Shown piece after piece: positions 22,253 through 35,941 of a stretch of 64,000 bases of DNA (the stretch's first letter is position 1; each line of letters opens with the position of its first letter). Location of the stretch: contig JAHREC010000013.1 in the NCBI GenBank assembly GCA_020081605.1, forward strand, positions 4,774,001-4,838,000. The letters run 5' to 3'. Below the pieces are notes generated by a model. The model made no database searches. It was not told the origin of the DNA and worked only from the letters and a program-made list of their open reading frames with translations. A program made the translations under genes and the position numbers. The DNA comes from Albifimbria verrucaria. Lineage: Eukaryota; Ascomycota; Sordariomycetes; Hypocreales; Stachybotryaceae.

Positions 22253-24013
22253 TCAGCGGGAAACCAGGAAACCAGCCGCAGGACCAAAAGTGCCCCGTGC
22301 AGAGCCAACTGGGGATCCCGCACGCATGAGAGATCCCGTTTCGTCCTGGATAGATGGTGTGCCCATAACAGTGCTGGCATCTCCGAACAAAGAATCCATG
22401 TCCTCGAGGCGCATGCCGCAGGTCTCGGGGTATATGAAATAGACTATGACATTAGAGTGAGCGGAAATTCATGACAAGTCTTCAATCTTAACTTACCGAT
22501 CACGAAACTGGCAACACAGAAGAAAGCGTGGACGAGATAGAGCCTCCATTTGATCCACTCCTGCAGAATGGGTGTCATTTCACCAACAAGCCAGTTGAAA
22601 GCCCAGTTTGTGGCGGTAGACAAACTCGCACCCTTCGAACGAATGCTAAGAGGCAGAATCTCGGGGGTAGAGCCATGGGATAGGGCCCCACGAGTATCCG
22701 AAGGCAGCATTGTATATCATGACGAAGAGAACAACGAGACGTGGTGTCCAATGGATATCCAAGTAGATGAAGTATGAAATAAGAGACAGGGATGTGGCCA
22801 TGGCGATAGCTCCTGTCAATAGGATCATGCGACGACCCCACCTATCCACGAGATACCAGGGTGGAATCGTCGAGAGGAAGTAGGTTATGCCGTTCAAGCC
22901 AGTCATAAGCACGGCGTCATGACCATGCCATCCAGCCGACTCGAAAACGTAAGGGGCGTAATATGAGATGACGTTGATGCCGTTGAGCTGGGCCAGTGCC
23001 TGGGCAGACATGGCAATAAAGACACGGGTACGGTATTTGCGGAACATTTCGACGTAGGTGCGCTCGCCTTCCTGGCGCTGAAGTAGCACGTTCATCTTGA
23101 TATCGCGGTATTCCTCGCGTGCCTTTGCGTTGTGGATATCGCCGCCGCCGTAGAGGTTGGCAATAACGACCATACCCTCCTCGTCATGATCGTTGTCCAG
23201 CAGCCATCTAATCAGAGTCAGCAAGCCCCGCTACTTGCTAAGGAGCACTGGGTTCTCATGAACTTACCTGGGAGACTCGACAATAATCAAACTTCCCAGT
23301 CCCAAAAGGGCTCCCATAACGCATTGCATGAGCAATGGGATTCGCCAGGACATGTTGCTTTCGATAAAGCCACAACCATAGTCAACCCACACCGATGTGG
23401 TGTAACCGATGATGTTGCCGGAGAACTCGATACAAGCAAGCTTGCCACGGTTGTGGGGAGGCGAGATCTCGGACTGGTAGACTGGGACAATGGTTGACAA
23501 CGCACCAACACCCAAACCAGCAATGATTCGGCCGACCATCATCATAGTCATGGAAGTTGCAAACGTCTGCAGGGCACCTCCCACAAAGAAAATGCAGGAG
23601 CCGTAAAGATGGTACGTCGACGACCGATGATGTCTCCTACACGGCCGACGACTAGCGAGGATATGAAAGCGCCAACCTCAAGAATAGCGACCATAGTGCC
23701 TACTTGGGCCTTGGAGGGATGGTTGAAGTAGTCAATGAAAAAGGGCCCCTGGTACAAACTGTCAGTTCTGGATACATAGATCCGGTAACCCGAATCAAAA
23801 ACGGTGAGGGACTGGAGCGTACGTGAGGATGCCCGACATGACACCTTGGTCATAGCCGAAGAGGAAGACACCGAGAGAAACGAAAATACTCGTGAAGTAG
23901 CTATAAAGAACGGGTCAGCACATGTTCTTCCATCATCCAGGACAGCTCTAGGGGATCCCATACAGCAGGGCCTTGCCGGTAAGGCCATGGATGGAGCCGG
24001 ATCGTCCCGACAT
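22253..24013 (-). CDS. MFS sugar porter (hexose-type transporter)
   Basis: Twelve-helix plasma-membrane sugar:proton symporter by family. Exons (minus): 24013-23964, 23900-23823, 23748-23268, 23207-22497, 22443-22253, with introns of 53-74 nt; 504 residues after repair. Motifs: LFGYDQGVMSG in helix 1, GRVGDIIGRRRT (loop 2-3 signature), PVYQSEISPPHNRGKL (after helix 4), ALAQLNGINVISYYAP (helix 7), VDRWGRRMILL (loop 8-9), PEILPLSIRSKGASL after helix 10, and YFIYPET near the C-terminus. Three frame breaks: a base missing at 23746-23749, one at 23605-23607 (T run on the coding strand), and two bases missing (or one gained) in the C run at 22663-22667. The start ATG at 24013 (MSGRSGSIHGLTGKAL) is the first in frame, yet the frame stays open 200 codons further upstream, so a longer form is possible. 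Substrate not predictable. Confidence 0.9.
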
Positions 24014-27000
24014 GATGGCGCCGATACAGCGTTCAGCACGCGAGGGCTTCCGTGGGGAGACGTAGGGGATCTCAATAGCCTCCTTGTCGATCAGGCCGGA
24101 GGGAGAGTAGGAACGTTGATGGCGGCGCTGTGGAGAAGGGTCTTGGATGCGGACCTTCTTATGATGCTTCAGCGGCCGGCGCGAGGTATGGGCGAGCAGC
24201 TCTTCCTCTATCTCATGAGGCAGCTGGATGCGAAGAGGGTCAGCGTCGTCGGCGAGCTGGTCGCCAATGTCACCGGTGTCGGTCCAGGACGACTCGGAGC
24301 CGGAGGCGGAGGAGGAGGAATGACGGCGGTGGTGGGAGCGGTCGCGCTCGCGGTGGGAGGAGGACAGCAGTGACGTCGATTGTGAGTCTCGGTCGACGTG
24401 GGCTGGGCGGGAAGGGAGGGTCCTCAAGGGAATGTTGGAAGGGAGACGGGAGGGGTTTGGGGAGGAATCGTGGTTGATATGGGGCTGTAAAGCAGCAGCG
24501 CCCACCTGCAGTCTACAAGACAAGAAGGAAAACGAAAAAATAGAAAAATAAAAAAGCCGGTATAAACGAGAGGAAGCGAGTAAGGTGCAGCCAGTACGGG
24601 TTCCCGGTACCAAGCGATGGGTGGATGGGGCTCCGAGGTTGTCACGTCTGCGGAGTCAATTATGGGGTCGGATGACGAGACAAGAAACTCAATCAGGGCC
24701 TGGGACGCAGGTAACACCTTGCTTGGGAAGGGATTGGGGGATGACGGGGGCGCAGGATAGCGACAGTCGAAAGCAAGGCCCAAGCTAGGCCACGGTGCCG
24801 TATGGGGAGGGCAGCGTGCCAATCCAGACGGGCCTGCACGATGCAGATGACCAGGCTGGAGAAGCACGAGGCGAGACAGGACAAGCTCGCGGGGGTGATG
24901 TGGGTTCAGAATGCGGGATGATGTCTGAGCGGTCGGGAGGATAAGGCGCCTTTGTCGTAAATGCAGATTAGGCAGCCGGTCGGTGTGAACGAAGGACGGA
25001 CGACAAGTTGGATTGGATTGGGTTGAGCACAAGACCGGGACTCGTGGTTGAAAGAAAAGAATAGCAGGATGGAGAGTCCGGGTCATTCAGCAACCTAAAA
25101 GCAGTCATCCAGCCCATTGCTCAGGGTTTTCTTTCCTCCTTTGCTCGTGTTTGCTTGGCCTTGCCAGAGGCTGGCTGACCACAGCTGTACTGTAGGCTGT
25201 ACCTCAGGTATAATGCTCAGTCATGGCGTACCATATTGACGCGCAAGAGTACTCGTCAGTACAATGCGGTACTGCGGTACAGATTGCTGCGGTCTGCTAA
25301 CGGTACAGCACACACCAACACTTCCGTTCGCAATCATCCCCTGAATTCATCCCCTATCATCCATCCGCATTCTGATTGACCCGGCTGGCGAGACGATCTT
25401 GTTGTTTTGCAAGGTTCCCATACCCACGCCGTTGGCCATTTTCCTCCCCAAGGATCCGTGGGAACCACCTGTGGAGAAGATAACCGTCGATCTCTCCCTA
25501 AACCTGTGCCCGGCTATCATCAACTCTTGCGCCTCTCCTCCTCGATAGATACCGCGCTTTGTATCCTTGTCTATCAGACCGCGCTTGACGACCCTTTGGC
25601 CTCTCACATGCAGGATCCTCGAACCGTCGGCTTCGACGGGGATGAGGCAGAAGCAGACCCTGGATCACTGCTTTGCATGGTGGAGACGGCTACGTCAGAG
25701 GGCAGGCCGGAGCATGCAAGCTAACCCACCGTTCAGATATAGTGTGGTATCGGGTGGCACTGGAGGGGCAGTACTAATTTGTCCGCTTGACTCAGTTTGA
25801 GCTCCGATAGACAAATCAGCAGATGTCGCTTCAAGGAAAAATCTTTCTGCTGGCAATCGTCGAAGAAGCCAGAATGGCGGACCGCCCTCGAACGGACTCT
25901 GGAACTCACGGTTTGGTTGACTGGACCTTGCGTACTATTCACGGCCTGGCCAGGTTTCATCACTTCTCTCCCAAGAAAGCGCTGTTAGTTTGCAAAGATC
26001 AGCTCCATAGCTTGGCGCTCGGGGATAGTGTGATCTACACTGTAAACAATGCACAAAGGTTCTGCTGCCTACTCCACGAACACAGTCACGAGGGCTACGG
26101 ACAGTCCCTCTCTCAGTTGGCAACCAATTGCATCCCACACCACATCTCCGACAGTGAACAAGCGACCGATCGCTATGATCAGGTCTACATCGGCCAGTCG
26201 TGTGAATCTCCGAAGCACCGATAGATCTAGGGTAAGGATGGAACGATGCGACTTGAATGGCAGCGTAGACGGTTTGCCTCGGAAATTCTTAGATGCCAAG
26301 CCCAACGCATAAAGCAGCACTGCCCATTGACCGCCAAGGACCATACAGCATGTGCGCAAGTAGTTCCCTGTGTGGGTTACACAGCTGACATTGTAGCGAG
26401 CACACATCAAGCCTGCAGATCAACAGGTCAACGAACATACCCATATTTATCAATTTGCCCACTGCTGTAGGGTAGGCAAGCAAAGGACCACACCTGATAC
26501 ACAATGGGGCCTACCGATAATACCCGGAGCATGTGAACAATCCTATGAGAATGAGCACCGGATAACAGTCCGAATTGCACCGCGACTCGCAGAAATACCA
26601 TCATGACCGGGGCACGGAACGAATGCCTTGCTCAAACTCACGCTGATGGTCGAGGCTGAATCCTGCTCCGCTTCCCGTGCCCCAGCAAGGAAGCGAGCCG
26701 CGGGCTCAGCTGAACACTCGAGCCGCAGCAAAAGCATGTCGTACAGGACGGCCAAGCAGCACTAACACCATGGGCAGGTAATATGTACAATCCTGAAGGT
26801 CGAGCGAAGGGTGTCGTTTGCCCAGCAGATACTGTAGTACGATGGTACGGACCAGACTACCCCGGATTTTGGGCCATCGACACCAGTCTTGTCTTCTCTA
26901 TCGTGGATGGTGTTGTATTGACAAAGTGACGAGACTATTGAATTCGTCCGAGGCCAGGTAAGACATGGATGGGGTCAGCAGTGGTAATAGTCTATTCCGT

Positions 27001-29118
27001 GCCGGGCTGGATGTCGCGGTGGCCTGGGTTGACAGCAGTCATCAATCACATGTACCGAATCGCGGATCTCACCGAGCGGAATGCAGCAGCATGTACGAGC
27101 CAGAGATGAGACCCTGGGTCTCAGGGGATCGAGAAGCGTGCATGGAAAACGCCTGAGGACGGGACAAGGACACGACCAGTTACTGATAATAGAAATAAGA
27201 AGCACGTTGCATTGCCCACCCCTCGTCGACGGGTGCCATTGGGCAACCCACCAGAGAAGGGCGCAGATCAGCACATGGACCAAAACTGATAGCGCTGGGG
27301 ATCGACGTGGGCACCAGCTGAAGAGCGAAGAGAAGAAAGGCTCCGTGCTCAGCTGGGATACGCATGAAAAGTGCTCGTGGATGTCGGGCAAAGGTGCGAT
27401 TTCTCCTCCGTAGTCATGAACAATGCTGGCCAGTGCAGGCATCAGGTAATATTCCTTTAGCCCCCGACCCCAGCATCACCCCTTAGCACGACCCATTCTC
27501 TCGTCGTGTTTCAATTCCGTGAGAGGAATACCAGGCAGGCTACGTATCTGCTAAGTGAGAGGGAGGTTGGGATGGAAAATCCATAATCATTCATGTCTCG
27601 ATATTTTTTCCCGCAAAAGCAGAGATGGCTGGGGGTGTGGGGACGGAACCAGGAAGTGACCCTCCAGCTCATCTTGCATAAAACATGATTCAGATGTCCT
27701 GCATGCTGGCATCACTCCATTTGCCCGTGAGCATCATTCACTACTTGCAGGCGGTCGCACGGCGCAAAGCCAATCGAAGAGGCATTGGGCCGTGGAAACA
27801 GAATGGACATAGCCGAGAGGAAATGCCCTATAGCGGAGGAGTGTTAATTCTACGAGGGCCGGCCAAGCCTGAGATGATATGACAGGATGGGGGAGGGCCA
27901 CATCCTTCCGATGTCTGATCAGCCTCCCTCTTTTGGTGCCAACTCCTGTCGCGCGGACCTTTTCTTCTCGCAAGAGAAGTGGAGGGAAATGGTATCAAAG
28001 TTGAGGAGGAGGTGACAGTCCGTCCGTTCCATTCATGATGGAGGGCAGAGAGGAATATTGAGTACGGGAGGGTAGAGGAGAGGAGGAGGGTGGGCCACCG
28101 GTAGGGCAAGAGATGAGATACCGGATGGGTAGGATGTTCCGCAAGTATCTACCTTAGGTACTCATAGAGAGAGCACGGTAGTAGGTATCTAAGGTGAGCA
28201 GACGACCCGTGGCATTATCGAGCCCCCAGGGCGCACAATGGCACGGTACTATATACTATGTAGAGTAAAATGGGACGAGGAAGCCGTCGATTTCATGCAT
28301 TAAAAACACAGGAAGCGGCCTCGCATGCAAATTAACACGCTCTGATGTAACAGCGACTCGAGCTGCTCCCTGCCCACCTCTCCACTGCCCAGCACCAGGC
28401 CGGCCAATCGCACCGAGGCCTCTGACCATTGCTTCAGAAGCACGCGCTAGCCCAGCCATCCAGCCAGTCATCCGCCAGAGTTCCTGGCCATCTCGACCAG
28501 GGGTTTGATTACTTGTCCGAAAAAGGCTGCCCAAACCAGCCTCGAAAACCGGCTTCCCTCTGACTGGCGTGGAGCCCCGGAGACCAGGCCCAGCCAGGCT
28601 CAGACTTAGATCCCAAACTTGTCCCAGCCAGACTCACATTTCGACTCTATCTGCGGCCGAGACTTCCTCTCTCTCACACACACACTCTCGCATTCGATCC
28701 GCTACGCTACCCGCCTCGTCCTTTACGTTCGTCGCCCGGTGTCGCGAGAGGTGGCTATTTTCCCATCCACCGCCTTGACCACATAATACTCGACTCGATG
28801 CGAATGGGGAGGACGTCGCGACGGCTATACCAATTAATCAACCGCCTGGCCCCGTTCCCCAATCAACCGAACCGAAACCCACTCGACGCTGCACATCACC
28901 ACCACTCTCGCCATCGACTCCTGATCACGACTCCACGACGATAGATCCAGCCCGCGACGATCCATCCATCCCCTCGGCTTTCTTCTAACCGCCTCAATTG
29001 GCCAATTCCTCTTGATCCTACGTGTCGGCCGCCCAGTCCGATCAACAACACCAGACGATTCAACCCGCTAGTTTGTCCCCGACCGTGATCTGCTCAGCAC
29101 CCGCTGCAGTTCGTCACA
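24014..29118. other. 5.1-kb intergenic region between the sugar porter and CHS7
   Basis: 24014-24613 is an open frame that continues the sugar porter upstream without an ATG (Ser/Arg/His-rich), perhaps a coding extension or a long leader. From 24614 to 29118 I see many short frames but no recognisable protein. The last 500 nt before CHS7 are C-rich and look like a leader or promoter. Confidence 0.45.
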
Positions 29119-30275
29119 ATGGGGTCAACAGAATTCGGCAACTTTAATGTACGACCCTACTCCGTCTCCTGCTGTCATCATACACCAGGAAGTCGACTGA
29201 CTTGTTTTCCTCTATAGAAATTCTGCAGAGATTCGACCCTGCCCGTCTGTAACGTACGTGCCGTGCCACCCGCGACGCCTCGTCCATGCGCAATCCGTCG
29301 TATCGTATCCTCGACTAACTCGCATGTAGCTCTTCTCCCCGAACCACGACCAAGATGGACCATGGGGGATGCCAGCTGAGGGAATCCCTCTCAGCGGCGG
29401 CAGACACCTGGGAAACATTGGATCCATCATCCTCGCCTTTTTCGCCATTGTTATCGCCGCGTTCCTGCTGTTGCGCTCTGAAAAGAAGAAGGCTGCTGTT
29501 GGCCGACGGTTCGTCTCCAGTTCCATTATTCATCCCCTCTAGTGCGCTCGACTAACATCGGATGATAGTGAAATGCAACTGTTTCTCCTCGGCTACATCA
29601 TCATCAGCATCTGCGAAATTTTCTCGGTTGGCTTGATTCCATTCAGCGGCGAGACAGGCGAGAATGTTCGCTTGGTATGTCTTTGCTTTGCCACGAGACC
29701 CCTTGATCGTTCACTAATTGTCTTGTTAGGCCTTCTCTGCTATTCACATCGGCATGATTGCTGCCACCACCTGGGTGCTTATGTTGAACGCCGTTGTTGG
29801 CTATCAACTCATTGACGATGGCACCGTACTGTCCATGGGTCTCATGGTTATTTCTGGCGCCGCTTTCCTCATTGGAACAGGATACATCGCCCTCGACACG
29901 GGCTTCAAGTTCACCAACTACTGGGACAGCAGCTATGACCTCCCCAACCGACACATCGCCCTTTACGTCCTCTATCAGCTGATTCCTCTCATCTTCCTTG
30001 TCGCCTTTTACGTTCTCGAGACCATTCTCGTCCTGCGCGTTTTGGGCGAGACCCGTCCTATGATCTACTTGACCGCTGCCGCCGTGCTGTTTGCCATTGG
30101 TCAGGTCTTCAACTACGCCATTAGCAAATATATCTGCGACGGCACCGACGGAAAAATCGATGGCGCTCTGTTCCAGACGCTCTTCACCCTCCTCTCGGTG
30201 GTGGCGGTTTGGGTTTTCTGGTCCAGCATCACCGAAGACGACTGGCCGATGCCTGTTGGCACAACATACCCCTAA
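29119..30275 (+). CDS. CHS7: chitin synthase export chaperone
   Basis: ER membrane protein needed for exit of class IV-type chitin synthase (Chs3) from the ER to the cell surface. Five exons: 29119-29148, 29218-29253, 29330-29508, 29569-29674, 29730-30275; 298 residues. The first two coding exons are only 30 and 36 nt (MGSTEFGNFN and KFCRDSTLPVCN, a family signature). Then LFSPNHDQDGPWGMPAEGIP and about seven hydrophobic helices (first: GSIILAFFAIVIAAFLLL). All introns have GTRNGT- or GTTCGT-type donors and TAG acceptors; a CTAAC branch-like site lies before the third exon. The protein ends in DDWPMPVGTTYP. It is intact, with no frameshift. Confidence 0.95.
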
Positions 30276-31032
30276 TTGGCCAACAACATCGCGACCTCTG
30301 CATCGGCGTTCAGCGGCTATTTGTTACTTTTTTCCTTCTAATCTATTTTAAACGGGCGGCTATAGGTATTATACCAGCTTGAACATGACGCAACACAGCG
30401 ACACGCATATGTGATATACGGATGAAAAACGGCTTGGCATAGGCATGCTCTCGATTCCTTGCAAAACTGCATGCGCGCTTGCATTTACGGAGCCATGATA
30501 CTTCGGAGCAAATGACTTGTGGCATTGTTTGCGGACTTCGTTGGGCTTGTTTGGGAAACAATGAGTGAAAGTGAGGGCAGTGGAGGAATTTGTGCTTGGA
30601 GCTACATGCTTTTGGCGAATCAACAGTCAGGTAGCTTGTTGTATAGTCATCCAGATACGACGTCGTAGTATACCCCAGTCGAGTAGTTAATGCATATTAT
30701 ATTCAAAATCCGGTTAAATCAAAACCTCAGAGATCAGAAATTGCCCATGTTGTATTGTAGACAAGAAGTACGGTACCTTTGTGTTTGGTTTGGGTTGGTT
30801 AGCGGCCGTGCGTATGCATGATGCTGTCTTTATTGGTGCCAGCTGCAGCTCAAGTGTGGGGAGGTGCACAAGGCTGTGAATTTCCATCGCAGCCTCGCTG
30901 CTGCATCTTGAACCTTTTCCAACTTTGGCGCCCGTCCACTTCCTGCGCTCCGCCCCCATTGCCTTGCCTTGGATGCGGGCACGATAAGCGAAGCATCTTT
31001 TGATCGACAGGACCCCAATCCTCTGCATCGCC
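30276..31032. other. intergenic between CHS7 and SSL1, no gene seen
   Basis: 757 nt; contains the 3' flank of CHS7 and the promoter of SSL1. Short frames only. Confidence 0.5.
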
Positions 31033-32517
31033 ATGGCTGATTCGGATGGCGAGTACGTCGCCGACGACATGTCGGATGACGACCTCATGGACCACAGGGT
31101 CACTGAGGGCGACGACAGCTCTGCCCAGGCAAAGTCAGCACGCCCCGGGCGCAAGAAGGATCGAAACGCCGCTCGAGCTTGGGAACAGTCGAAAAGGACC
31201 TGGGAGACGAACCTCCCCGAGGAGGATCAGGATGGCGTCCTCAACCTCACGGCCCTGGAGGCCGAGAAGCGTCGCCGCCTGCTTCGCGACACGACCCCGC
31301 TGCAAAGAGGAATCATAAGGCACATGACGCTGGTTCTGGACATGTCGTTTGCCATGGCTGAGAAAGATCTTCTCCCGACGCGGTATAGACTGACGCTGAG
31401 CTACGCCGCCGCGTTTGTCAAGGAATTCTTTGAACAGAACCCCATCTCGCAGCTGGGCATCGTGGGCATGCGCGATGGTGTGGCGGTGAGGATAAGCGAT
31501 CTTGGGGGCAATCCGACAGAACACCTGGAGCGGCTGAAGGAGCTGGAAGGCCAGGATCCTCAGGGCAACCCCAGTTTGCAGAACGCCCTGGAGATGTGTC
31601 GAGGAGCACTTTTGTAAGTTCTGTGTCGCCTGCTTCTCGATATCGGAACCGTGAGCTGACCAGAGATTGCCTAGCCATGCACCGTCACATGGCACCAGAG
31701 AGGTTCTCATCATCTATGGTGCCCTGTTATCGAGCGACCCGGGCGATATCCACGAAACCATCAACAACCTCATCACGGACCGGATAAGGGTTTCCATTGT
31801 TGGACTTTCCGCACAGGTGGCCATTTGCGCCGACCTGTGCTCGAGAACCAACGCTGGCGATGACTCGCAGTACAATGTTGCTATGGATGAAGTCCATTTC
31901 AGAGAGCTCTTCCTCGCGGCCACGACACCGCCCGTCACGAGGACACGCGAGCAGAGCAAGGCGAGTCTGCTCATGATGGGTTTCCCTCGCGCACGTTAGC
32001 TCCGGGTGGCAGCATGAGCTACTGCGCGTGCCACAATAAACCATTCCGTGAAGGCTACCTGTGCACCCGATGCGGCGCGCGCGTTTGCAGGCTACCCGCA
32101 GAGTGTCCCGGCTGCGGGCTGACGCTTATCCTTTCTACTCATCTAGCCCGGTCATATCACCATCTGTTCCCCTTGCGGAACTGGGTCGAGGTCTCATGGG
32201 CTAAAGCTGCCAAGTCGGCCGTTTGCTTCTCCTGCCAATGTCCGTTCCCGGAGGAGCCCAAAACGAAGACGCAGCCGGAAAAGGGCAAAGACGGGCCAAC
32301 GCAACGATCCACGGCGAAAGGAGTCAGTGAGAGCGGCAGATACGCGTGCGAAGTGTGCGGGAACCACTTCTGCATCGACTGCGATGTCTTCGCTCATGAA
32401 GTTATTCACAACTGCCCCGGGTGTCAGAGCAATGCACAAGGGAAAATCAGTGGCAAGGCGGAAGTTAACGGCAATAACCACGCTACCAATGGTGACCATA
32501 TGGTCCTAGACGCGTGA
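31033..32517 (+). CDS. SSL1: TFIIH core subunit SSL1 (p44)
   Basis: Subunit of the TFIIH core acting in transcription initiation and nucleotide excision repair, where it stimulates the XPD/Rad3 helicase. Exon 1 31033-31613, intron 31614-31674 (61 nt), exon 2 31675-32517; 474 residues after repair. The N-terminus is acidic (MADSDGEYVADDMSDDDLMD). The vWA-like domain begins near residue 95: GIIRHMTLVLDMSFAMAEKD, then NPISQLGIVGMRDGVAVRIS and REVLIIYGALLSSDPGDIHE. C-terminal zinc modules: CACHNKPF ... CTRCGARVC ... CPGCGLTL, then a RING-like CFSCQCPF ... CEVCGNHFCIDCDVF ... HNCPGC. One C appears missing at 31984-31986 (MGFP then SRTLAPGGS), which creates a false early stop. Confidence 0.95.
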
Positions 32518-32873
32518 AGCATTTGTATACCGTAGCACAGGGATGGAAGGAAAACACATGTTCTTGACGAGCATAGAGTACAATTTGTATTTGGGAGTTA
32601 GTTGGCCAGAGCATACTTCATGACCTTCACGGCCTGGACTGAAGGGGAGGGGAACATTGGCGCATGGCTTGGTTGTAGCTTTGAGACTTTTTATATATCA
32701 TATGCTAACTATGTATCTGCATGTACAACACTGACATACATGTTGTGTAAGACAACAAGGAAAAATAGACGAATGCTTTCTCATTAGATCATTAACAGTC
32801 TTGCCACACGATGACCGCTTTGGATCATCTTCCTGGGTCTCGCCATATACTGCTGAGTTTCTCCATTTTGTTC
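32518..32873. other. convergent intergenic region of SSL1 and HPPD
   Basis: 356 nt between two 3' ends. AT-richer, with no coding evidence. Confidence 0.5.
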
Positions 32874-34119
<1,246 letters not shown>

Positions 34120-35061
34120 AGCAACCAAACAAAGACTGGGGTATCACAAGAATCTGAAGACAATTAAACAAAGGAGGCGTTCGACCTTGTTAATTGATTG
34201 TGTGGAAGTAAGATATTCGAATCACAGTAGGTTCAGCCGAGAAGACGCTGGAGATATAGAGAGATCGAGTGCTCATCAAGAAGTGGAACCTCCATTGATT
34301 CTATGGCGAGGATAACTACGGCTTCCCCGGAACACCTCCGCACATCTCTGGCCATGGCATTCAACGGCCCAAGTTTCCAAACTCAGTGCCAAGGGTCTGT
34401 TGTGTTGCTCCCGACGGGGGACTCGAACGCCGAAAGAGCGGGACGGCAGGCCACCCGTTTGCGAATATCCATAGCAGAGAGACGGCTATGCGCGGGTTAC
34501 AGTGGTAGCCCACAGTGCCAGAAACCTTGTGCTGATATCATCAAAACGTCGGAGTGTAGTCGTTCTGGTTTCATCGATAATGGTCAGCAGTGCCGTTCGC
34601 AGCGATATCCGACCTTGCTGACGGGCCCTGCCAGGAGCGGAAGCGGAAACGCGCCGCCGCGGCGCCAGCCGCATCAAGCCGAGTATGGCCGAGCCATTCC
34701 TTGCCGGGCCACGCTTTACTGCCCACCCCAAAGGATGCGGCGATTTGCAATGACTGAAGCACTGTACGGTTCCATTCAGACGGGTCTGCCAAAGGCTCTG
34801 GAGCCAAGGCCGAAGTGCGCGGGGTGTTCATGATTGGCAGGAATGCTGTCGTTGTGGCGATGGGGACTGGCTATGCCCCGTTGCGGCCAGTGTCTTATGA
34901 AATGGCAGTGCTTCTCTCTTGACCTGTGATTGTTTTCATCGTTGGCCAAAACACCTGAGAAGTTGCTGCGAAGAATTGAATAACGATCCCACAACGATTC
35001 TTTGGGTGCCATTCATAACTCTTCACCAAACACATCACCACAACCCCTAACGACAGCCAAT
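34120..35061. promoter_or_regulatory. shared upstream region of hppD and the TTC36-like gene
   Basis: 942 nt between divergent start codons. The middle part (34303-34833) has an open frame on the plus strand with no recognisable protein. A tRNA-like T-arm fragment at 34408-34436 was examined and rejected. Confidence 0.5.
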
Positions 35062-35859
35062 ATGACCACCGTGAACTTGAGCAAACACGACATCAATGTC
35101 CTCGAGAAGATCAAGGACCCCGAGGCTGATCCAATGACAGCCGTCATCATCGACTCTTCATTGCCTCGCGATCCGCACGTCACCGAGAGCAGTCTATACG
35201 AACAAATAGTTGAGAGGGAGCGCAGCATTATCAAGTCCATCCAGACGCTTGAGATGGAGCTTAGCCAGAGCCAATCCCTCGATAGCGACGAGGTAGCCGC
35301 CAAGGGATACCAGACATGCATTGGGGAGCTAGACAACCTCATTTCTGAGCACCCAAACTATGCGAGTGCGAGGAACAACAGAGTCCAGGCATTGAGGCGG
35401 CTGTACGGCGATGCCATGCTACTCAGCGAAACCTCAGGTATGCCCATGCCTCTGATAGAATCACCCGAGCCGGAAGACAGGAGACGAGCTGCCATGACGG
35501 CGTTGGAGGATATGGAATTGTCAATTCGCCTTCTCTCTCCGCCATCTTCAAGAGGCCCTGTGTCACCCCAGGTCGCGCGCACCTTGTCGATGGCCCACAC
35601 ACAAAGAGCGGCTGTATATCTAAAGACATCTAAAATGCTACCACATCGTTCTCTGGATATTGACCAGACACGACCCGAATCAGGATGGAGTCGTGTGGAG
35701 TTCGAGGAGGCCGCATCCCACGACTTAGCGCTGGGAGGTCGGTATGGTAACCAGATTGCCAAAGGCTTGGCCGTAAGTGTCAACCCAACCGCGAAGCTGT
35801 GCGGACAGATGGTTCGGGAGGCTATGAAGAAGGAATATGGACCGGGTTTCGAGGCTTAG
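35062..35859 (+). CDS. TTC36-like tetratricopeptide repeat protein
   Basis: 265 residues from the ATG at 35062 (MTTVNLSKHDINVLEKIKDP); an upstream in-frame start at 35002 is less likely. Single exon and intact. TPR helices are seen around LISEHPNYASARNNRVQALR and ALEDMELSIRLL, and the last repeat ends FEEAASHDLALGG. A conserved-looking C-terminal block follows: VNPTAKLCGQMVREAMKKEY. This order (TPR, then N-P-x-A-x-L-C-x-x-M) matches TTC36 proteins as I remember them. The animal protein has been linked to tyrosine metabolism through HPD, and here the gene is divergent from hppD. A role in HPPD stability or tyrosine catabolism is inference. Confidence 0.78.
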   Translation: MTTVNLSKHDINVLEKIKDPEADPMTAVIIDSSLPRDPHVTESSLYEQIVERERSIIKSIQTLEMELSQSQSLDSDEVAAKGYQTCIGELDNLISEHPNYASARNNRVQALRRLYGDAMLLSETSGMPMPLIESPEPEDRRRAAMTALEDMELSIRLLSPPSSRGPVSPQVARTLSMAHTQRAAVYLKTSKMLPHRSLDIDQTRPESGWSRVEFEEAASHDLALGGRYGNQIAKGLAVSVNPTAKLCGQMVREAMKKEYGPGFEA

Positions 35860-35941
35860 CAGCGCCGGCGAGGCGGCCGTCAGACTTGGGATAGGAGTAA
35901 TTCGGGTCTTTGTTTTTTCAGGCGTTGGGCGTGCGGGACTC

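Noticed and set aside
34408..34436. tRNA-like T-arm (GTTCGAGTCCCCC on the minus strand)
   Set aside because: The T-stem pairs only partly, and no matching 5' acceptor strand or D-arm is found upstream on that strand.
34303..34833. 176-codon plus frame between hppD and the TTC36-like gene
   Set aside because: No motif, many opposing frames of similar length, and composition like random GC-rich DNA.
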